Assembly: GCA_946902875.1 (NCBI GenBank)
Contig: OX336336.1
Span: 8,340,545 to 8,404,544, forward strand
Direction of reading: 5' to 3'
Source of the DNA: Nematopogon swammerdamellus
Lineage: Eukaryota; Arthropoda; Insecta; Lepidoptera; Adelidae
Length of the DNA stretch: 64,000 nt
In this document: positions 42,255-53,308 of the stretch, piece by piece
How the letters are laid out: the number at the start of each line of letters is the position of its first letter
How positions within the stretch are numbered: position 1 is the stretch's first letter
Notes under the pieces: generated by a model
The model's input: only the letters and a program-made list of their open reading frames with translations
Database searches by the model: none
What the model was told of the DNA's origin: nothing
Translations under genes and position numbers: made by a program

Positions 42255-44590
42255 TTTTCAACTTCGCTTGTACAAATATAAAATATAATATTTTGGCTAA
42301 ATAGCAGCAAGCAAAGTCATATACGCGTGGCATGTAACGATGGAAAGCATTTTGATTTCAATATTGATTCTGGGGCTCGTGGGAAGTGGGAACTATATCT
42401 ATTTCCGAATACATACTGATAAGATAAAGATGCTCGTGATGAGGCATGCGACGCATGCGACAAAGTATTCACCAAATACAGTAAGAAATATTGCTGTATC
42501 TTTTTCCACTTTTATAGCGGATTGTTTTCAGAAGTGTATACCAAAGGTATTCATTCTATCTATTGTGCTTTGATCTGTGTAAAAAAGTTTTACTAGCGAA
42601 CTAGCGAAGAAGGGCGTGCTCAAGTTTTAGTGTTTCTCGCGACTTGTGTAACTGGATCTACGAATGGCGTTGGAGTAATAGCAAGGAAAGAAGATATGCG
42701 TTCACATACTAATCTTGCACATTGCGGTGGAAATGTCTCCCATCTGTGATCTAGTTACATTGCAATTTGCAATTATTATAGTGGAACTGACCGAACGCAA
42801 CGGCGATTCGTTGAACCCGCCCTCGCCTCGGTCGGCAGTCGGCACTCGCCAGATCGTGTCGTAAGTGACCGGTCGGTGCAGATATTATGCAACGTTCGTA
42901 TAGGATAGGTGCTGGCAAGATGGCCGCGATCCCAGTAGTGCGCCGCCGCGAGGAATGCGCTTCGTTTTGCGCGCCCAGGCCCACCGCGACCTTCAGCTGC
43001 ACGCACTGTGACTTTCGCGCAGTTGTTGGCGAGAACGATGTGAGATGACGCCAACATTGTTTACATATTACAATATATCCTCAGGTATCCTGAACTTCTG
43101 AACGATTCTTTATTTCTTCTTCTGAAGGACATTCAAAACCAGAAAAACTACCATGGGTTGTTGCGTAGCAATTTAGTTCTTTCCACGGAAATACCGCATT
43201 TCGCTTTTATTTGCGGGTTATAAAGATAGCATCGTTGCCTTATAAACCAGAATCTTGCAGTGCAGATCTTATCGACGACAACGACCCACAAACCGTGTCT
43301 CATTTTCGCCGTTATGTTAGACGCAGTTTTGCATTCTCAGAATGATATGGCGTGTAAACTTTACTGCAAGTATGCTCGGTTCGTTATGCGGCAACGCTCT
43401 GAGTACTGCAGTAATTGTCACGTCCGAATCGTAATGTTGTTATACCTTTCGGCGACCCCACCCACACGCGCGTCAGGTTGGCTGGAGCTCGATCGGCTTT
43501 AGAGTAATCTGGAGCGAGCCGTGGGCCGAGTCTTGTATGTTCGAAACGACTTGTGCAGTAGTTCGGTTAGCAGTATCATACTACGTTATTCTGTCACGCC
43601 CTTCCACGAGCATTTGCTTAAGTTCAGTATAGAGGACACGACGAAAGAATTTGGAAGAGCTCGAGTAGGTCTTATGAAACGGTTATCCGTTGATATGTTT
43701 GCTTCCTACGCGATCTCCGGCGATGATAACTTGTTCGCATTGCGCACTCGGGTTCGTCGCGAGAACCGGACCCGTGCCACGTCCGTCTCGTAGCTTGTTG
43801 TCACCACGAGGAGGCGCTGTCAACTCCTTGGAGAAGTCACAAGTCATAGACAAGAACTGAACAACATTTATGTATTTGGATCGTGTGCTCCTGAACCTGA
43901 TCTTGTTACACCTACGTAAATTCAAATTCGCTCCACTTCCTCTGCTCTCGGGAGCCTCAGCGTAAACATCCCGATCAGCACGAATGCATGATTGATGAGT
44001 CAGCAACGAATATAGTGATTGAAGTGGCCATGCGGTGAGGCCCGGCAGTGATTCTCTCTGATCCGGCCTCTACCTATACCGCCGCGCACACGCTCCACAC
44101 CACACCACATCCGATACGTACGTGCCGATTGATTTTATGGTGTTTATTCTGCACCACGACGACGACGACGATGAGAGCAACGGCAAGGCCTTCGTATGAA
44201 GCATCGTAAATTATCTTACTCGATTTTGATTCTTTTTAGAGGCGACACGACACGACGATGCGACGCCAACTATTCGCTCGCCCACATTTTATAGCACTCT
44301 TGGCGGCCGGCGGCGGCGGCCGCACAACTCTTTGAGTTTAGGCGATGGCGAGAGATGTTGGCGCTCCGGCCTTTATACCGCTTGTCGCTTTATTGCTAGA
44401 CTATTTTATGTACCGCCTGGCCTACATTCATAATTTCTTTCGCGTTTATCGTACAAAAATGAAAAGTTGAGCATGACCTCCTTCACAGCACAAATGAATG
44501 AGCAAAACAACGAACGATTTTATCCAAGGAGATATTTGGCAAAAAAATGTTCATGGAACAGTTTACTTATGTACATTAAATAATCAAATT
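42255..44590. other. Repeat-poor, partly CpG-rich stretch
   Basis: Short frames at 43260-43502 and 43521-43793 are open but have no known domain. A (CGA)n run lies at 44157-44175. This may be regulatory or intronic host sequence; nothing specific can be supported. Confidence 0.3.
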
Positions 44591-44599
44591 AGCGTGAAC

Positions 44600-44850
44600 T
44601 CAATAAGTTGAAGCAAGACTCGGTCGGCAGCTCTCACATCGTCGCCGCTCCGGCCGGACGGTGGCGGCGGCCGAGGCGCGCGAGGGCAGTGACCGCGCCC
44701 GGCCCGACCGCAGCCGCGCCGCGCCGCCCAGCCCGGCCGCTCCTCGTTGCGCCGTCCGCGTCGTCGCTGCCGCCGGCCACCACTACTCACGGCTCACCGA
44801 ACCAGAACGCTCCCCTTCGGGCGGGACCTCACTGTCGCCGACACGTAAGT
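44600..44850 (+). promoter_or_regulatory. CpG island, possible host first exon with splice donor
   Basis: 44640-44830 is the most CG-dense stretch in the window. It is followed by a good donor motif at 44845 (CGACAC then GTAAGTAGG), as expected for a non-coding first exon. Several frames are open because of GC content and no conserved peptide was recognised. A minus-strand promoter is equally possible. Confidence 0.3.
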
Positions 44851-46440
44851 AGGTTGAGGCTACCGGGTTAGTCCTGCCTGCTCCCTGTTTATTTACACAA
44901 ACAAACGCGTCACCCCCGAGCGAGGAGTCCCGCGCGCGTCGCAGAATCGGACTAATGAGCCACGATGATGACGCTACGAGCTGACCAGTGGCTACTCCTT
45001 GGTCATCAAATGACACACGATCGCAAGTCGACCGGAGTGAATCGATGTTGGCGTGAGTCGTCATACATCGCGAGTAATGCTGCATCTAATGCGCGTGCCT
45101 TCTAATTGGTCACACAGTCTAGCGACGTATCGGATCGGTGGCGGCAGCGCGGCGTTGCATTGCAGCAGCAAAGTTCTTTATTGTTATCAGTGAAAGTGTG
45201 CGCTCGGTGGAGTGGATGGCGGCCGACACACTTGCTGGCATTCCTTCGCATGCTGTCCGTTGAAAATGGGCGATTGTCGCGCTTCACTCGCTCGCACCTC
45301 CTCCGGCTTGGCTCGAGGCCGCGGGTGCAGCACGCGTGCGCGGTGCTGTCGGCGTCGCTCGTAGAGCTGATGATTAATGCGATCTGCCAATGGAGGGAAA
45401 TGAATGGAGCGCATGTAAGATTTAACTAGCTAGCTATGCCAGACAATGTATCGATCATTTGTTGCTGTTCCACGCACAAATTAGCATAGATACAACATGC
45501 TAATATGACTGAAACGTCCACTTTATTAGAGTCAAGATATCAGGTTCTTCTAGTAGACTAGAGGAATACAGTCAGAAGGTTTAACTATAAGTTTCCGTTG
45601 TTAAGGAGAATCTCCAAATTCGAAGGTATAGACAGAACAACATTTTACGAGTATGACTGACTGAACCTGTGCGTGCACTCCCTCAGTGCGGGAATATAAT
45701 AAATAGGCCATTACTCCGAGTGAATGTAAACAAGAGGTTCATGATCATGAATGAGCCCCCACCGCTGCTGCGCTCCGACGCGGTCAGAGGGGTGGGTAGG
45801 GAGGGGGAGGACGAAGTACCGAGCGGCGCGTGCTGCGGGCTCGCAGCCTCTATTAATAAAATTGCTGCAGCGAGCGAACGTACAGAACAACCGCCTCATA
45901 ACTGGTGAGCATTGCAACCGCCGCGTCGCGTCGGCTCTCACATTCGAGCTAATTAAAAATTACTACCTACATTTCTCTATAGCAGCACTCGAGGGAGATG
46001 CAGCCTGAGTGAGCTCATCTGTTCGTAGGCTCTTGCGGTTTAGTTTGAAGTTAATAATAGTTTTATGTAGTTCTTCGCATTAGCATGCTGCATCGGCTGG
46101 GAAGAAATTGAAGCCAATAGTCACGTCAGTTGATGCGGTTGCGGTCTGGGCGTCGTAAACTGGTGCGACAATAATGTGGCTTCTCTCTTCTCACGGCGGC
46201 GAAGCCTGCGCTCGCCCTTTTAACGCTGGACCAATGAAAATATCGTATTAGTTATGCGCAAACTTTATCCGACTGTGTTTTATGCACGTCGGTAATCAGA
46301 CTAATTCCCGTGGCGAACTTTATTACTTTGTGAGATGTTTTGAATATTAGGCTCGCAGTTTTATGGGTAATTTTTAGAACAACCTCTAAAAATACTCATG
46401 AGGGGGCGTGTTTGTTTGTCGTAATCGTTGTTTTTAGGTT
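44851..46440. other. Repeat-poor stretch, CpG-rich patches
   Basis: Patches at 45120-45370 and 45770-45850 are GC-rich; overlapping frames on both strands lack domains. No mobile element was recognised. Confidence 0.3.
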
Positions 46441-46450
46441 TTCGTACTCC

Positions 46451-47288
46451 GTCAGTCAGTCAGTCAGCGTGTAAGCGTCCACTGCTGGACATACACCTCT
46501 CCAATTTTCCTCCAGTCCTCCCGGCCTTCAGCGATACGGAACCACTGCTCTCCGCCGACGTACTTGATGTCGTCGTCCCACCTGGCGGGTGGTCTTCCCC
46601 CCTCCGCTTTACTGTCCACGGCCGCCAGTGTAGGACACGTTACTCCAACGGTCATCGTCTCTTCGGCTAGCGTGCCCAGCCCACTGCCACTTGAGCTTAG
46701 CCACCCGGTGTCCAATATCGTTTACTTTGGTGCGTCGGCGGATTGCCTCGTTACGCACCATATCACGTAGCGATATTCCCAGCATGGCTCGCTCCATTGC
46801 TCGCTGGACAACTTCAACCTTTGGACAACAGCGACCGTCAGAGTCCACGTTTCACACTCGTACGCCATAAACGGGAGGACACACTGGTCATATATACGGG
46901 CCTTATATTTTGCGGAAGGTCAGACCTCAGGACGAATTTTAGCTTTCCAAAGGCAGCTCAACCCAGTTGAATTCGTCTCTCCACCTCCTTAAGGACCTTC
47001 TCTAGCAAGCCCCAGAATTTGACCGAGATATACGTACTCTTCAACCTGTTCGATCACTTCTCCGCCAATAACAATTTGTCCTCCCATCATAACCTCGGTC
47101 GCCATGACCTTGGATTTGTCCCGGTTCATCTTCAGAACCTCCTTCATCGACGCTGTATAAAGGTTTTCCAGCATGATCTGAAGCTGATCTCGAGAATTTG
47201 ACAGAAGAACAATGTCATCGTCGAACGAAACGCAGATGATTGAGAAGATCTCCATTCACGTTTATACCCATGTTGTCCCGCTCAAGCG
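46451..47288 (-). pseudogene. RTE LINE, 3' half, interrupted by the CR1-like element
   Basis: Minus-strand reading from 47288: ERDNMGINVNG, LRFDDDIVLLSNSRDQLQIM, KMNRDKSKVM, EYVYLGQIL, later RNEAIRRRTKVNDIGHRVAK, LKWQWAGHASRR, then RPPARWDDDIKYVGG and EGREDWRKIGEVYVQQW, with frameshifts between blocks. This is the RT C-terminal half and tail of an RTE-clade protein. The catalytic box reads FDDD where FADD/YADD is expected. The stop TGA (46464-46466) is the first unit of the terminal (TGAC)n. The upstream half continues at 53309-53553 after a 6-kb insertion. Confidence 0.85.
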
Positions 47289-47818
47289 TTTTAATTTAAT
47301 TTAATTTAATTTATTTATTATAGAATCAACATCTTTACAGTTACAATCAATTAAGTAGTAAAAACTTGTACAATATTAAAGACAATAACAGATTCAAGCA
47401 ATATTGATATAGTATGGTTTAAACCACAGTATAGACGGAGAACATTTGAGTTGCATTGCAAGAAAGAGAGATATGTAATTATAATGCTAGATTGGTGGTG
47501 AAAAATAACAATCTAATGCAATGATTAAGTAAAGGAGCACTAAGCAATGCGTAGATATCTTATAGATTAAGCAAGTCCACAATTCACTTCATTTAGGTAA
47601 AAAAACGCATTTAAATTTTTAGGTTTATAATAAACCAGTTTTAAAGCTAAAGTTAAAGTTCGCTCTTCACAGCACTGCCATCGTAAGTATAAATAATTTT
47701 ACAAAAGTATGGTAATACGTAATAGGTAGAATAATTTGTATGACTTTATATCTAAATAGAAAAAATGTGTGGGAGATATTGAGGAATACGGTATTATATG
47801 TGTATATGTCTAATCTAT

Positions 47819-50818
47819 CTATAAAGTGTTTAGTGTTGTTTTGATTTGGTTTCTATATGCTGTTCTGCTTAGATGGAAGATGTCCACATCTCGAAATAAG
47901 TTGTTAAATGTGTGCGTTAGTCTAGGCAAGATAGAATTTTGAGCATAGTTTGTGCGATGCGCGGGCTCGCGGAACAGCGGAGTATGGCGGGTGCGGCGTG
48001 GCGGAACATTCAGTGCCACTTCCCCCAGCAGCTCTGCACTGTCTACGCGCCCGCGCATCACGTCAAATAAAAATGTCATGTCCGCCAGGCGTCTTCTTTC
48101 TTCTAACGAAAGTAGATTGAAATGTTTGCAGCTTGAGTTATAGTCACAACGACCTCTGTTGTCAGTGTAGTTTAAATGTTTTATTAGAGTTTTTTGTATT
48201 CTTTCAATACGATTTATTTGAATGCCGTACCTAGGGGACCAAATGGAACTGGCAAATTCCAGAGTGCTTCTGACGTACGCGCAGTAAACTGTCTTAATAC
48301 ACTGTGTGCTTTTTAGCGGTTTGCATATCCTGAGAATAAAACCGAGATTTTTGTATGCTTTAGCGGTGATAGCTTCTACGTGTGAAGTAAAGGTCAGTTT
48401 GCTATCTAATTTCACTCCGAGATCGCGTACGAGATCTGTTTTAGGAATTGCAACACCATTTAATGTATAGTTGAAGAGAACAGGTCTTCTTTTCCTGGTG
48501 AATGTAATACTTTCGCACTTACCAGTATTCACAGATATTCTGTTTATTCTGTAATATTCGCTCAGTCTGTTCAAGTCGTCCTGCATTAGTTTGCAATCAA
48601 TGTCGTTTGTAACTTTTATCGCGATTTTCTTATCATCTGCATACATCCAGTGTTTGCAATTCCTAAAACATGTATAAATGTCATATAAGTAGACCAAATA
48701 AAACAAGGGTCCGAGGTGCGATCCCTGGGGAACTCCTGAGGGAATAGTTACGGCACTAGAGTGACAGTTACCTATTGCAACAACTTGTGAACGATTGGTA
48801 AGGTAAGATTCGATCCACCTCAGTAAGTTACCTCGTATGCCTAGTTTGTTGAGTTTGGCCAGCAGGATCACGTGATCCACACGGTCGAAGGCTTTCTCGA
48901 AGTCCGTGTAGACCACGTCAACCTGCCCGCCAGACTCAATATTATTTATTGTAAAGTTTGTAAACGAGGCTAAGTTCGTTACAGCTGACCGCGACTTCAT
49001 GAAACCATGCTGAGAGTTCGAGATACATGTAGCCAGATGTGGGTAAATGTGCTCATAGACAACTTTTTCGAAGATTTTGCTGAATGTGTTCAGTATTGAT
49101 ATGGGCCGGTAATTTTCTATTTTAATTTTAGATCCTTTCTTGTGTATGGGTATAATATTGGCTTCTTTCCAAATAGAAGGAAACACACCTTCATATAGGG
49201 AGCGATAAAAGATTATAGATAATGGATGCACCAAGGTAGTAGCACAGTGTTTAATAAATATGGGGGGTATTTTATCTTTGCCTGCGCCCTTGGCAGTATC
49301 TAGAGACGAGAGAAGTTTTAGTATTTTTTTTTTAATAATAATAGGACTGGTTATTGGAACAGAGTCACAGTTTTGAGGCGGAGGTAAGTCATAAATATTG
49401 TATTCTGAAGACGGCTTGCTAAACACACTCTCAAAGAAGGAACTAAAACCTTCACACATGTCTATGCCATTTGACAAAGTAGTATTACCTGATTTCATTA
49501 ATTTTGGATATTCGGAACTACCACGTTTAGACTTCACATAGGACCAGAAATTCTTCGGATTTATGCCAATCGAGTTTTTAATATTGTTGCTGTGTTGTTT
49601 TTCGCATTCTTTTTGTATACGGTGTTGTCTGGCTCTAAGCAGTGAGAACTCATCATAGTCACGTGGATTCTTTGATTTTTTCCACCGTTTATGTGCTTTT
49701 GTTTTTTCGCGCATTATTTTAATTAATGGCCTGCTGAACCAAACTGGGTACTGACTAGCGCTAGCACTTTTTTTTGGAACATGTTCATCGATCGACGAGT
49801 ATATTATTTTATAAAATGTGTCAACAGCATCGTCTATCGATCCAATAAGAAGTTCCTCTGACCATGGAAATTCTAATATAAGTGCATTAATTCTGTCGTA
49901 GTTTGCTTTATGAAATCTAAACTTAGTTGTTTTGTGTAATTTAAGTGGAGGTATAAGTAGGTCAGTCATCTCAATCAGAAGTGGTGGGTGGTGAGTGTCT
50001 TCTTTTATTATTGGAGAGTCGTGTCTAGTTAATTCAATAGACGAGTTACAGAATACTAGGTCGAGAATGTTTCCGTGTGCATTAGGTATGAGGTTAAATT
50101 GATTGAATCCATGAAATTGAAATTGTTCAGTTAATTTTAAAGCCGCTTCTTGAGTTTCTACAGGACCCTTTCGTGTGTGGAGTGGACCGTCGGTGGACCA
50201 CTTAATTGCAGGTAGATTAAAGTCACCAACTATTAAGAACTTGTCTTGATTTTGTCTCGAAACAATTTGCGAAACTGAACTGAGTAAGCTATCTATGTGA
50301 CGAGGAAGTGGCCGGTCGCGGTGGTGTGGTGGTACATAAATGACGGCAATGTATAGGTCGCTTGTGCGTGTGGTAGTGTTGGTTGCGCGTGAGTGTGACT
50401 CGGTCGTGCTGGTGGTGGCAGCGGTGGGGGCGGAGGCAGAGGGGAAAGAGGTATTTGCGTGAAGCCTAGCTGCCGCGTCTACAATCGCCGGTATTCGGAT
50501 CCAAATCATTTCAGTGGGGTGGTTATAAAGATCTTCACAAATTTGTGCACCTAGTTCACGACGTATGCAAATCATTACGCCGCCACCCGTGGTTCTATTA
50601 GAGGCATCTAAGTCCCTATCCAGGCGGAAAATGTCGTAGCGGCTGCGGTCGCAGAGCTCCGCATCATTTATCCCGTCGTGTGTCCAAGTTTCCGTCGCTA
50701 TGATTAGATCGAAGTTATTCCCAAGTACGCCTTGGTAAAATTCATTACATTTTGTTCTTAAGCCGCGAACGTTTTGGTAATATATTGTCAGTGGGCTAAA
50801 TACCAGCTCTGTTAGCGT
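47819..50818 (-). CDS. ORF2: endonuclease and reverse transcriptase of the CR1-like element
   Basis: The frame is open from just after a TAA at 50819-50821 to a TAA at 47819 (about 999 codons). An apurinic-type endonuclease domain comes first: YYQNVRGLRTK, ATETW, the GDFN motif (50216-50227) and THHPPLLI, the histidine-bearing final motif. The reverse transcriptase follows: KGAGKDKIPPIF, NYRPISILNTFSKI, VYTDFEKAFDRVDH, SGVPQGSHLGPLFYLVYL and the catalytic YADD (48632-48643). The C-terminal region has no zinc-finger seen. It would nick target DNA and copy the element RNA. Odd point: the endonuclease start has no in-frame ATG; the first ATG is at 50575, 81 codons inside the domain, so initiation must be non-AUG, coupled to ORF1, or already lost. 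Known enzymes of the clade have about 900-1000 residues, so length is normal. Confidence 0.92.
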   Translation of the reverse strand, partial: TLTELVFSPLTIYYQNVRGLRTKCNEFYQGVLGNNFDLIIATETWTHDGINDAELCDRSRYDIFRLDRDLDASNRTTGGGVMICIRRELGAQICEDLYNHPTEMIWIRIPAIVDAAARLHANTSFPSASAPTAATTSTTESHSRATNTTTRTSDLYIAVIYVPPHHRDRPLPRHIDSLLSSVSQIVSRQNQDKFLIVGDFNLPAIKWSTDGPLHTRKGPVETQEAALKLTEQFQFHGFNQFNLIPNAHGNILDLVFCNSSIELTRHDSPIIKEDTHHPPLLIEMTDLLIPPLKLHKTTKFRFHKANYDRINALILEFPWSEELLIGSIDDAVDTFYKIIYSSIDEHVPKKSASASQYPVWFSRPLIKIMREKTKAHKRWKKSKNPRDYDEFSLLRARQHRIQKECEKQHSNNIKNSIGINPKNFWSYVKSKRGSSEYPKLMKSGNTTLSNGIDMCEGFSSFFESVFSKPSSEYNIYDLPPPQNCDSVPITSPIIIKKKILKLLSSLDTAKGAGKDKIPPIFIKHCATTLVHPLSIIFYRSLYEGVFPSIWKEANIIPIHKKGSKIKIENYRPISILNTFSKIFEKVVYEHIYPHLATCISNSQHGFMKSRSAVTNLASFTNFTINNIESGGQVDVVYTDFEKAFDRVDHVILLAKLNKLGIRGNLLRWIESYLTNRSQVVAIGNCHSSAVTIPSGVPQGSHLGPLFYLVYLYDIYTCFRNCKHWMYADDKKIAIKVTNDIDCKLMQDDLNRLSEYYRINRISVNTGKCESITFTRKRRPVLFNYTLNGVAIPKTDLVRDLGVKLDSKLTFTSHVEAITAKAYKNLGFILRICKPLKSTQCIKTVYCAYVRSTLEFASSIWSPRYGIQINRIERIQKTLIKHLNYTDNRGRCDYNSSCKHFNLLSLEERRRLADMTFLFDVMRGRVDSAELLGEVALNVPPRRTRHTPLFREPAHRTNYAQNSILPRLTHTFNNLFRDVDIFHLSRTAYRNQIKTTLNTL

Positions 50819-50821
50819 TTA

Positions 50822-51958
50822 ATAAAGCTGTGATATTAAGACATGTGCGAATAATGTTTGAGTGTGAATAGCAAGGTGGCAATATGGTTACAGTCATAAA
50901 TAGTTGTAGACGACGAGTTCTGCGCTCATAGCATGTTATTGTTGAATTTAATGTAGCATGTTTAGTCTCATAAAAAAATTCAACACAGCAGAATGGGCAT
51001 TTGTTGTCTTTGCAGGCTTTAGGAAAGTAACAAGAGAAGATTACGTGATAAAGAACAAATAGTAAGTGTGCTATAATGTTTGAGGTCAGATTGAGTTGCA
51101 AACATACTCGTATTTGTAGCGGATGGTGATAAAAGTGGTTGAAAGTAAAACAATAGGTAATAGTAATAAGATAAGAAGTAGAATGTCGTTTATTTTCGCG
51201 TTGCAGATGCATATTAGTAATATGTAATAATATTGGTGTAATGTGTGGATGGTCGATTATGTAAGTTATATAAAATATACTAGTTGAGATTAGTGGGTAC
51301 GCAGAAGATTTCATAGCATGAGTAACAGTATTAGTAGGCGCCGCACATATGAACGTCTGTATTGGTGAGGTGATAAGATGTGAGAAGCGGGATTTCACGC
51401 ATGGAGTTGCAATAAGTGTGTGTGAGTGTTGTAGCCGTGGGGTGTCAGTGTATCTGTGTGTGCAATTTGATTTTTGTTGATAAATATTAACTCTCTGCGT
51501 TATACGCAAGTTGGTAACTAAAGTTATTTCGAAAGGAAAAATAAGTGTAATATGGTTGTTGTATTTCAATGAAAAAAAGTGATTGTGGCCTAGTAAACTA
51601 GTTTTTCTACGAGTAGCTGTGTTATGTGTGTGATTAGTGTGGGCCCGTGTGTGTGAGTGATGGCAGTAATAGCAGCATTGAAGGTGTGGGTGAGAGTGTG
51701 TAGCGGGGATCGAGAGTGCAGTATGCTTAGTCAGAGTGCAAGAGGCAGTAAGTGCAAAACTCCAAGGTGCAAAACGAGTGATAGTTTGATAGTGCAGTGA
51801 GGTACTTAGTATAGTTATATAGAAATGGTAGTGCTGCGAAGAGAAAAAGATGAAAGCGTGAGAAATTAAATAAAAAGGTAGGCATAAGCGGTTTTTAGCG
51901 CATGTGATAATTCTTATTATGTCGGAATCCAGTGAACGTATGAGAGATATTAAATATA
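50822..51958 (-). other. ORF1-ORF2 spacer of the CR1-like element, open in one frame
   Basis: The 1137-bp spacer is poor in G on the sense strand. One frame, shifted relative to both ORFs, is open for 418 codons (52052 to a TAG at 50796-50798), overlapping the last 94 bases of ORF1 and the first 23 bases of the ORF2 frame. The conceptual product is rich in H, T, S and I with no domain, so coding status is doubtful; the overlap at both ends is notable. Confidence 0.4.
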
Positions 51959-53011
51959 TCATATCAGTTTCTTTAGATCCTCGGTACTCCTTATGTTGAT
52001 GACGTGGGAATTCTCGTTCCGACGGGCGTAGATGCGGCAGTTTTTTATCCATATGTAAGTATAGCCTTTTTGCTTTCCAATCTGCCTGCAGGATTTATAT
52101 AACGTCTTGTACTCGGGGATAAGATGTTCGTTGACATACAGTCTTTTCGATTCGCCTTGTATTCCAATGTCCATAGTAGTGACTCCACGGGTTTTACGTA
52201 AGCCAGATAGCACATTGTCCTTTAACGCCTGATTACGTAGCTTAACCACGATGTTACGAGGACGATCAGGATTAGGGTTAAGTGGCTGAATGCGAGTGAT
52301 ATTCTCCATGTCACTTTCCGTGAGTTGAATGCCGGTGTGCTTAGCGATTGAGATAATGATTTGGGGGAGATTCTCATTTCTTGATTCTGGCACCCCTGAT
52401 ACTTCTAGATTCCGGATTCTCGCGTATTGCGCCTGTTGTCGGTTGGATTCTTGCAAGACGTTTAATTGAGATCGCAAGTCCTCAATTGTAGTGACGTCTA
52501 GGGCAACGATGCGCTCGTTTATGGAGTCGTATTGATTGCTGACGAATTTTACTGATGATTGCAGTTCGGTGACGCTGTTCTGGATGGCGTTTTGTTTTTT
52601 ACTTAAGCCGTCTACAGTGTTATTCAGACGTTGATTGTCGATGCGTACAGTTGCAAGATCAGCTTTTATTTCAGCTGTTGTGATGTTTAGGGACTTCAAA
52701 TCAGTATTTATGAGGGAGATACTCTCATTTAGTTTATTCATGGTTTCATGTTGATCTCTTTTAAATGCAGTAAGGCCGCTTAGGACTTCAGTCTTGATAG
52801 AATTTATGGTTTCGAGCAGGGACGCGAACGCGATGTCAGATTCCGGGTGCTTTCGCTTCCTGAATGCGAGGTTGGAGCCACTGTGAGTCGCTGGCAATGC
52901 TGCGGTTGGGTTGGGCGTTGATTTCAAGTCTTCCATTTGAGAGGTATTCAGATCTGGGTTAGAGCCGTAGGCTCTTTGTGGAGTAGTGTTAGGAGAACGA
53001 GACATAGGCAT
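51959..53011 (-). CDS. ORF1: coiled-coil RNA-binding protein of the CR1-like element
   Basis: A 350-residue protein if started at the ATG at 53011, the first Met of the element-derived part (SKMPMSRSP). An upstream in-frame ATG at 53326 lies in the RTE target sequence and was rejected. Residues about 1-60 are basic and Ser/Pro-rich; about 60-195 form a long heptad-like coiled coil (LLETINSIKTEVL, SITDLKSL-type repeats); about 200-350 resemble the baculovirus FP / LINE ORF1 C-terminal domain (NLEVSGVPESRNENLP, RPRNIVVKL, YVNEHLIPEYKTLYKSCR). Such proteins trimerise and coat element RNA as chaperones. No CCHC knuckle is present. Confidence 0.88.
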   Translation of the reverse strand: MPMSRSPNTTPQRAYGSNPDLNTSQMEDLKSTPNPTAALPATHSGSNLAFRKRKHPESDIAFASLLETINSIKTEVLSGLTAFKRDQHETMNKLNESISLINTDLKSLNITTAEIKADLATVRIDNQRLNNTVDGLSKKQNAIQNSVTELQSSVKFVSNQYDSINERIVALDVTTIEDLRSQLNVLQESNRQQAQYARIRNLEVSGVPESRNENLPQIIISIAKHTGIQLTESDMENITRIQPLNPNPDRPRNIVVKLRNQALKDNVLSGLRKTRGVTTMDIGIQGESKRLYVNEHLIPEYKTLYKSCRQIGKQKGYTYIWIKNCRIYARRNENSHVINIRSTEDLKKLI

Positions 53012-53308
53012 CTTGGAATGTGAGATTTTCGATACGTCTTTCTGTAGCGTAGCCCTGGCGGTGCTGTGTTTTGTGTGCGCCGACCGCGTGCCTCGTCGCT
53101 CGCCGCTAGGTGCGCGCGAGAGTGTCGTAGATCGTAGATGAGTGTGGAGAAGAGTGTGTGTGTGCGATAGGTACTCACACGCACGATGCAACGATGACAC
53201 CACACACACACGCGAATGCGAAAAAGACACAATCTGCGAGCGTGCGACTGCGGAGTGATTGACAGAGCGAGCAAAACACGTCCGGTCCGTCCTGCGGTCG
53301 AGAGCTAT

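Larger units (their letters stand above)
47290..53308 (-). mobile_element. CR1/L1-like non-LTR retrotransposon, about 6.0 kb, apparently full length
   Basis: On the minus strand: 5' UTR of about 300 bp (53308-53012), ORF1 (53011-51959), a 1.1-kb G-poor spacer, ORF2 (open 50818-47819), a 0.5-kb 3' UTR and a terminal (AAATT)n run at 47290-47315. Both ORF frames are free of internal stops. It is inserted in an RTE element: the RTE reading VFKML at 53309-53325 continues in frame with KTLERDNMGI at 47288. Any target duplication is at most a few bases (TTA), typical of this class. Intact ORFs and a full 5' end suggest a young, possibly active copy. Confidence 0.9.

Noticed and set aside
44584..44871. 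Proteins from overlapping frames in the CpG island
   Set aside because: Frames on both strands are open because of high GC; the conceptual products are Arg/Ala/Pro-rich with no domain.
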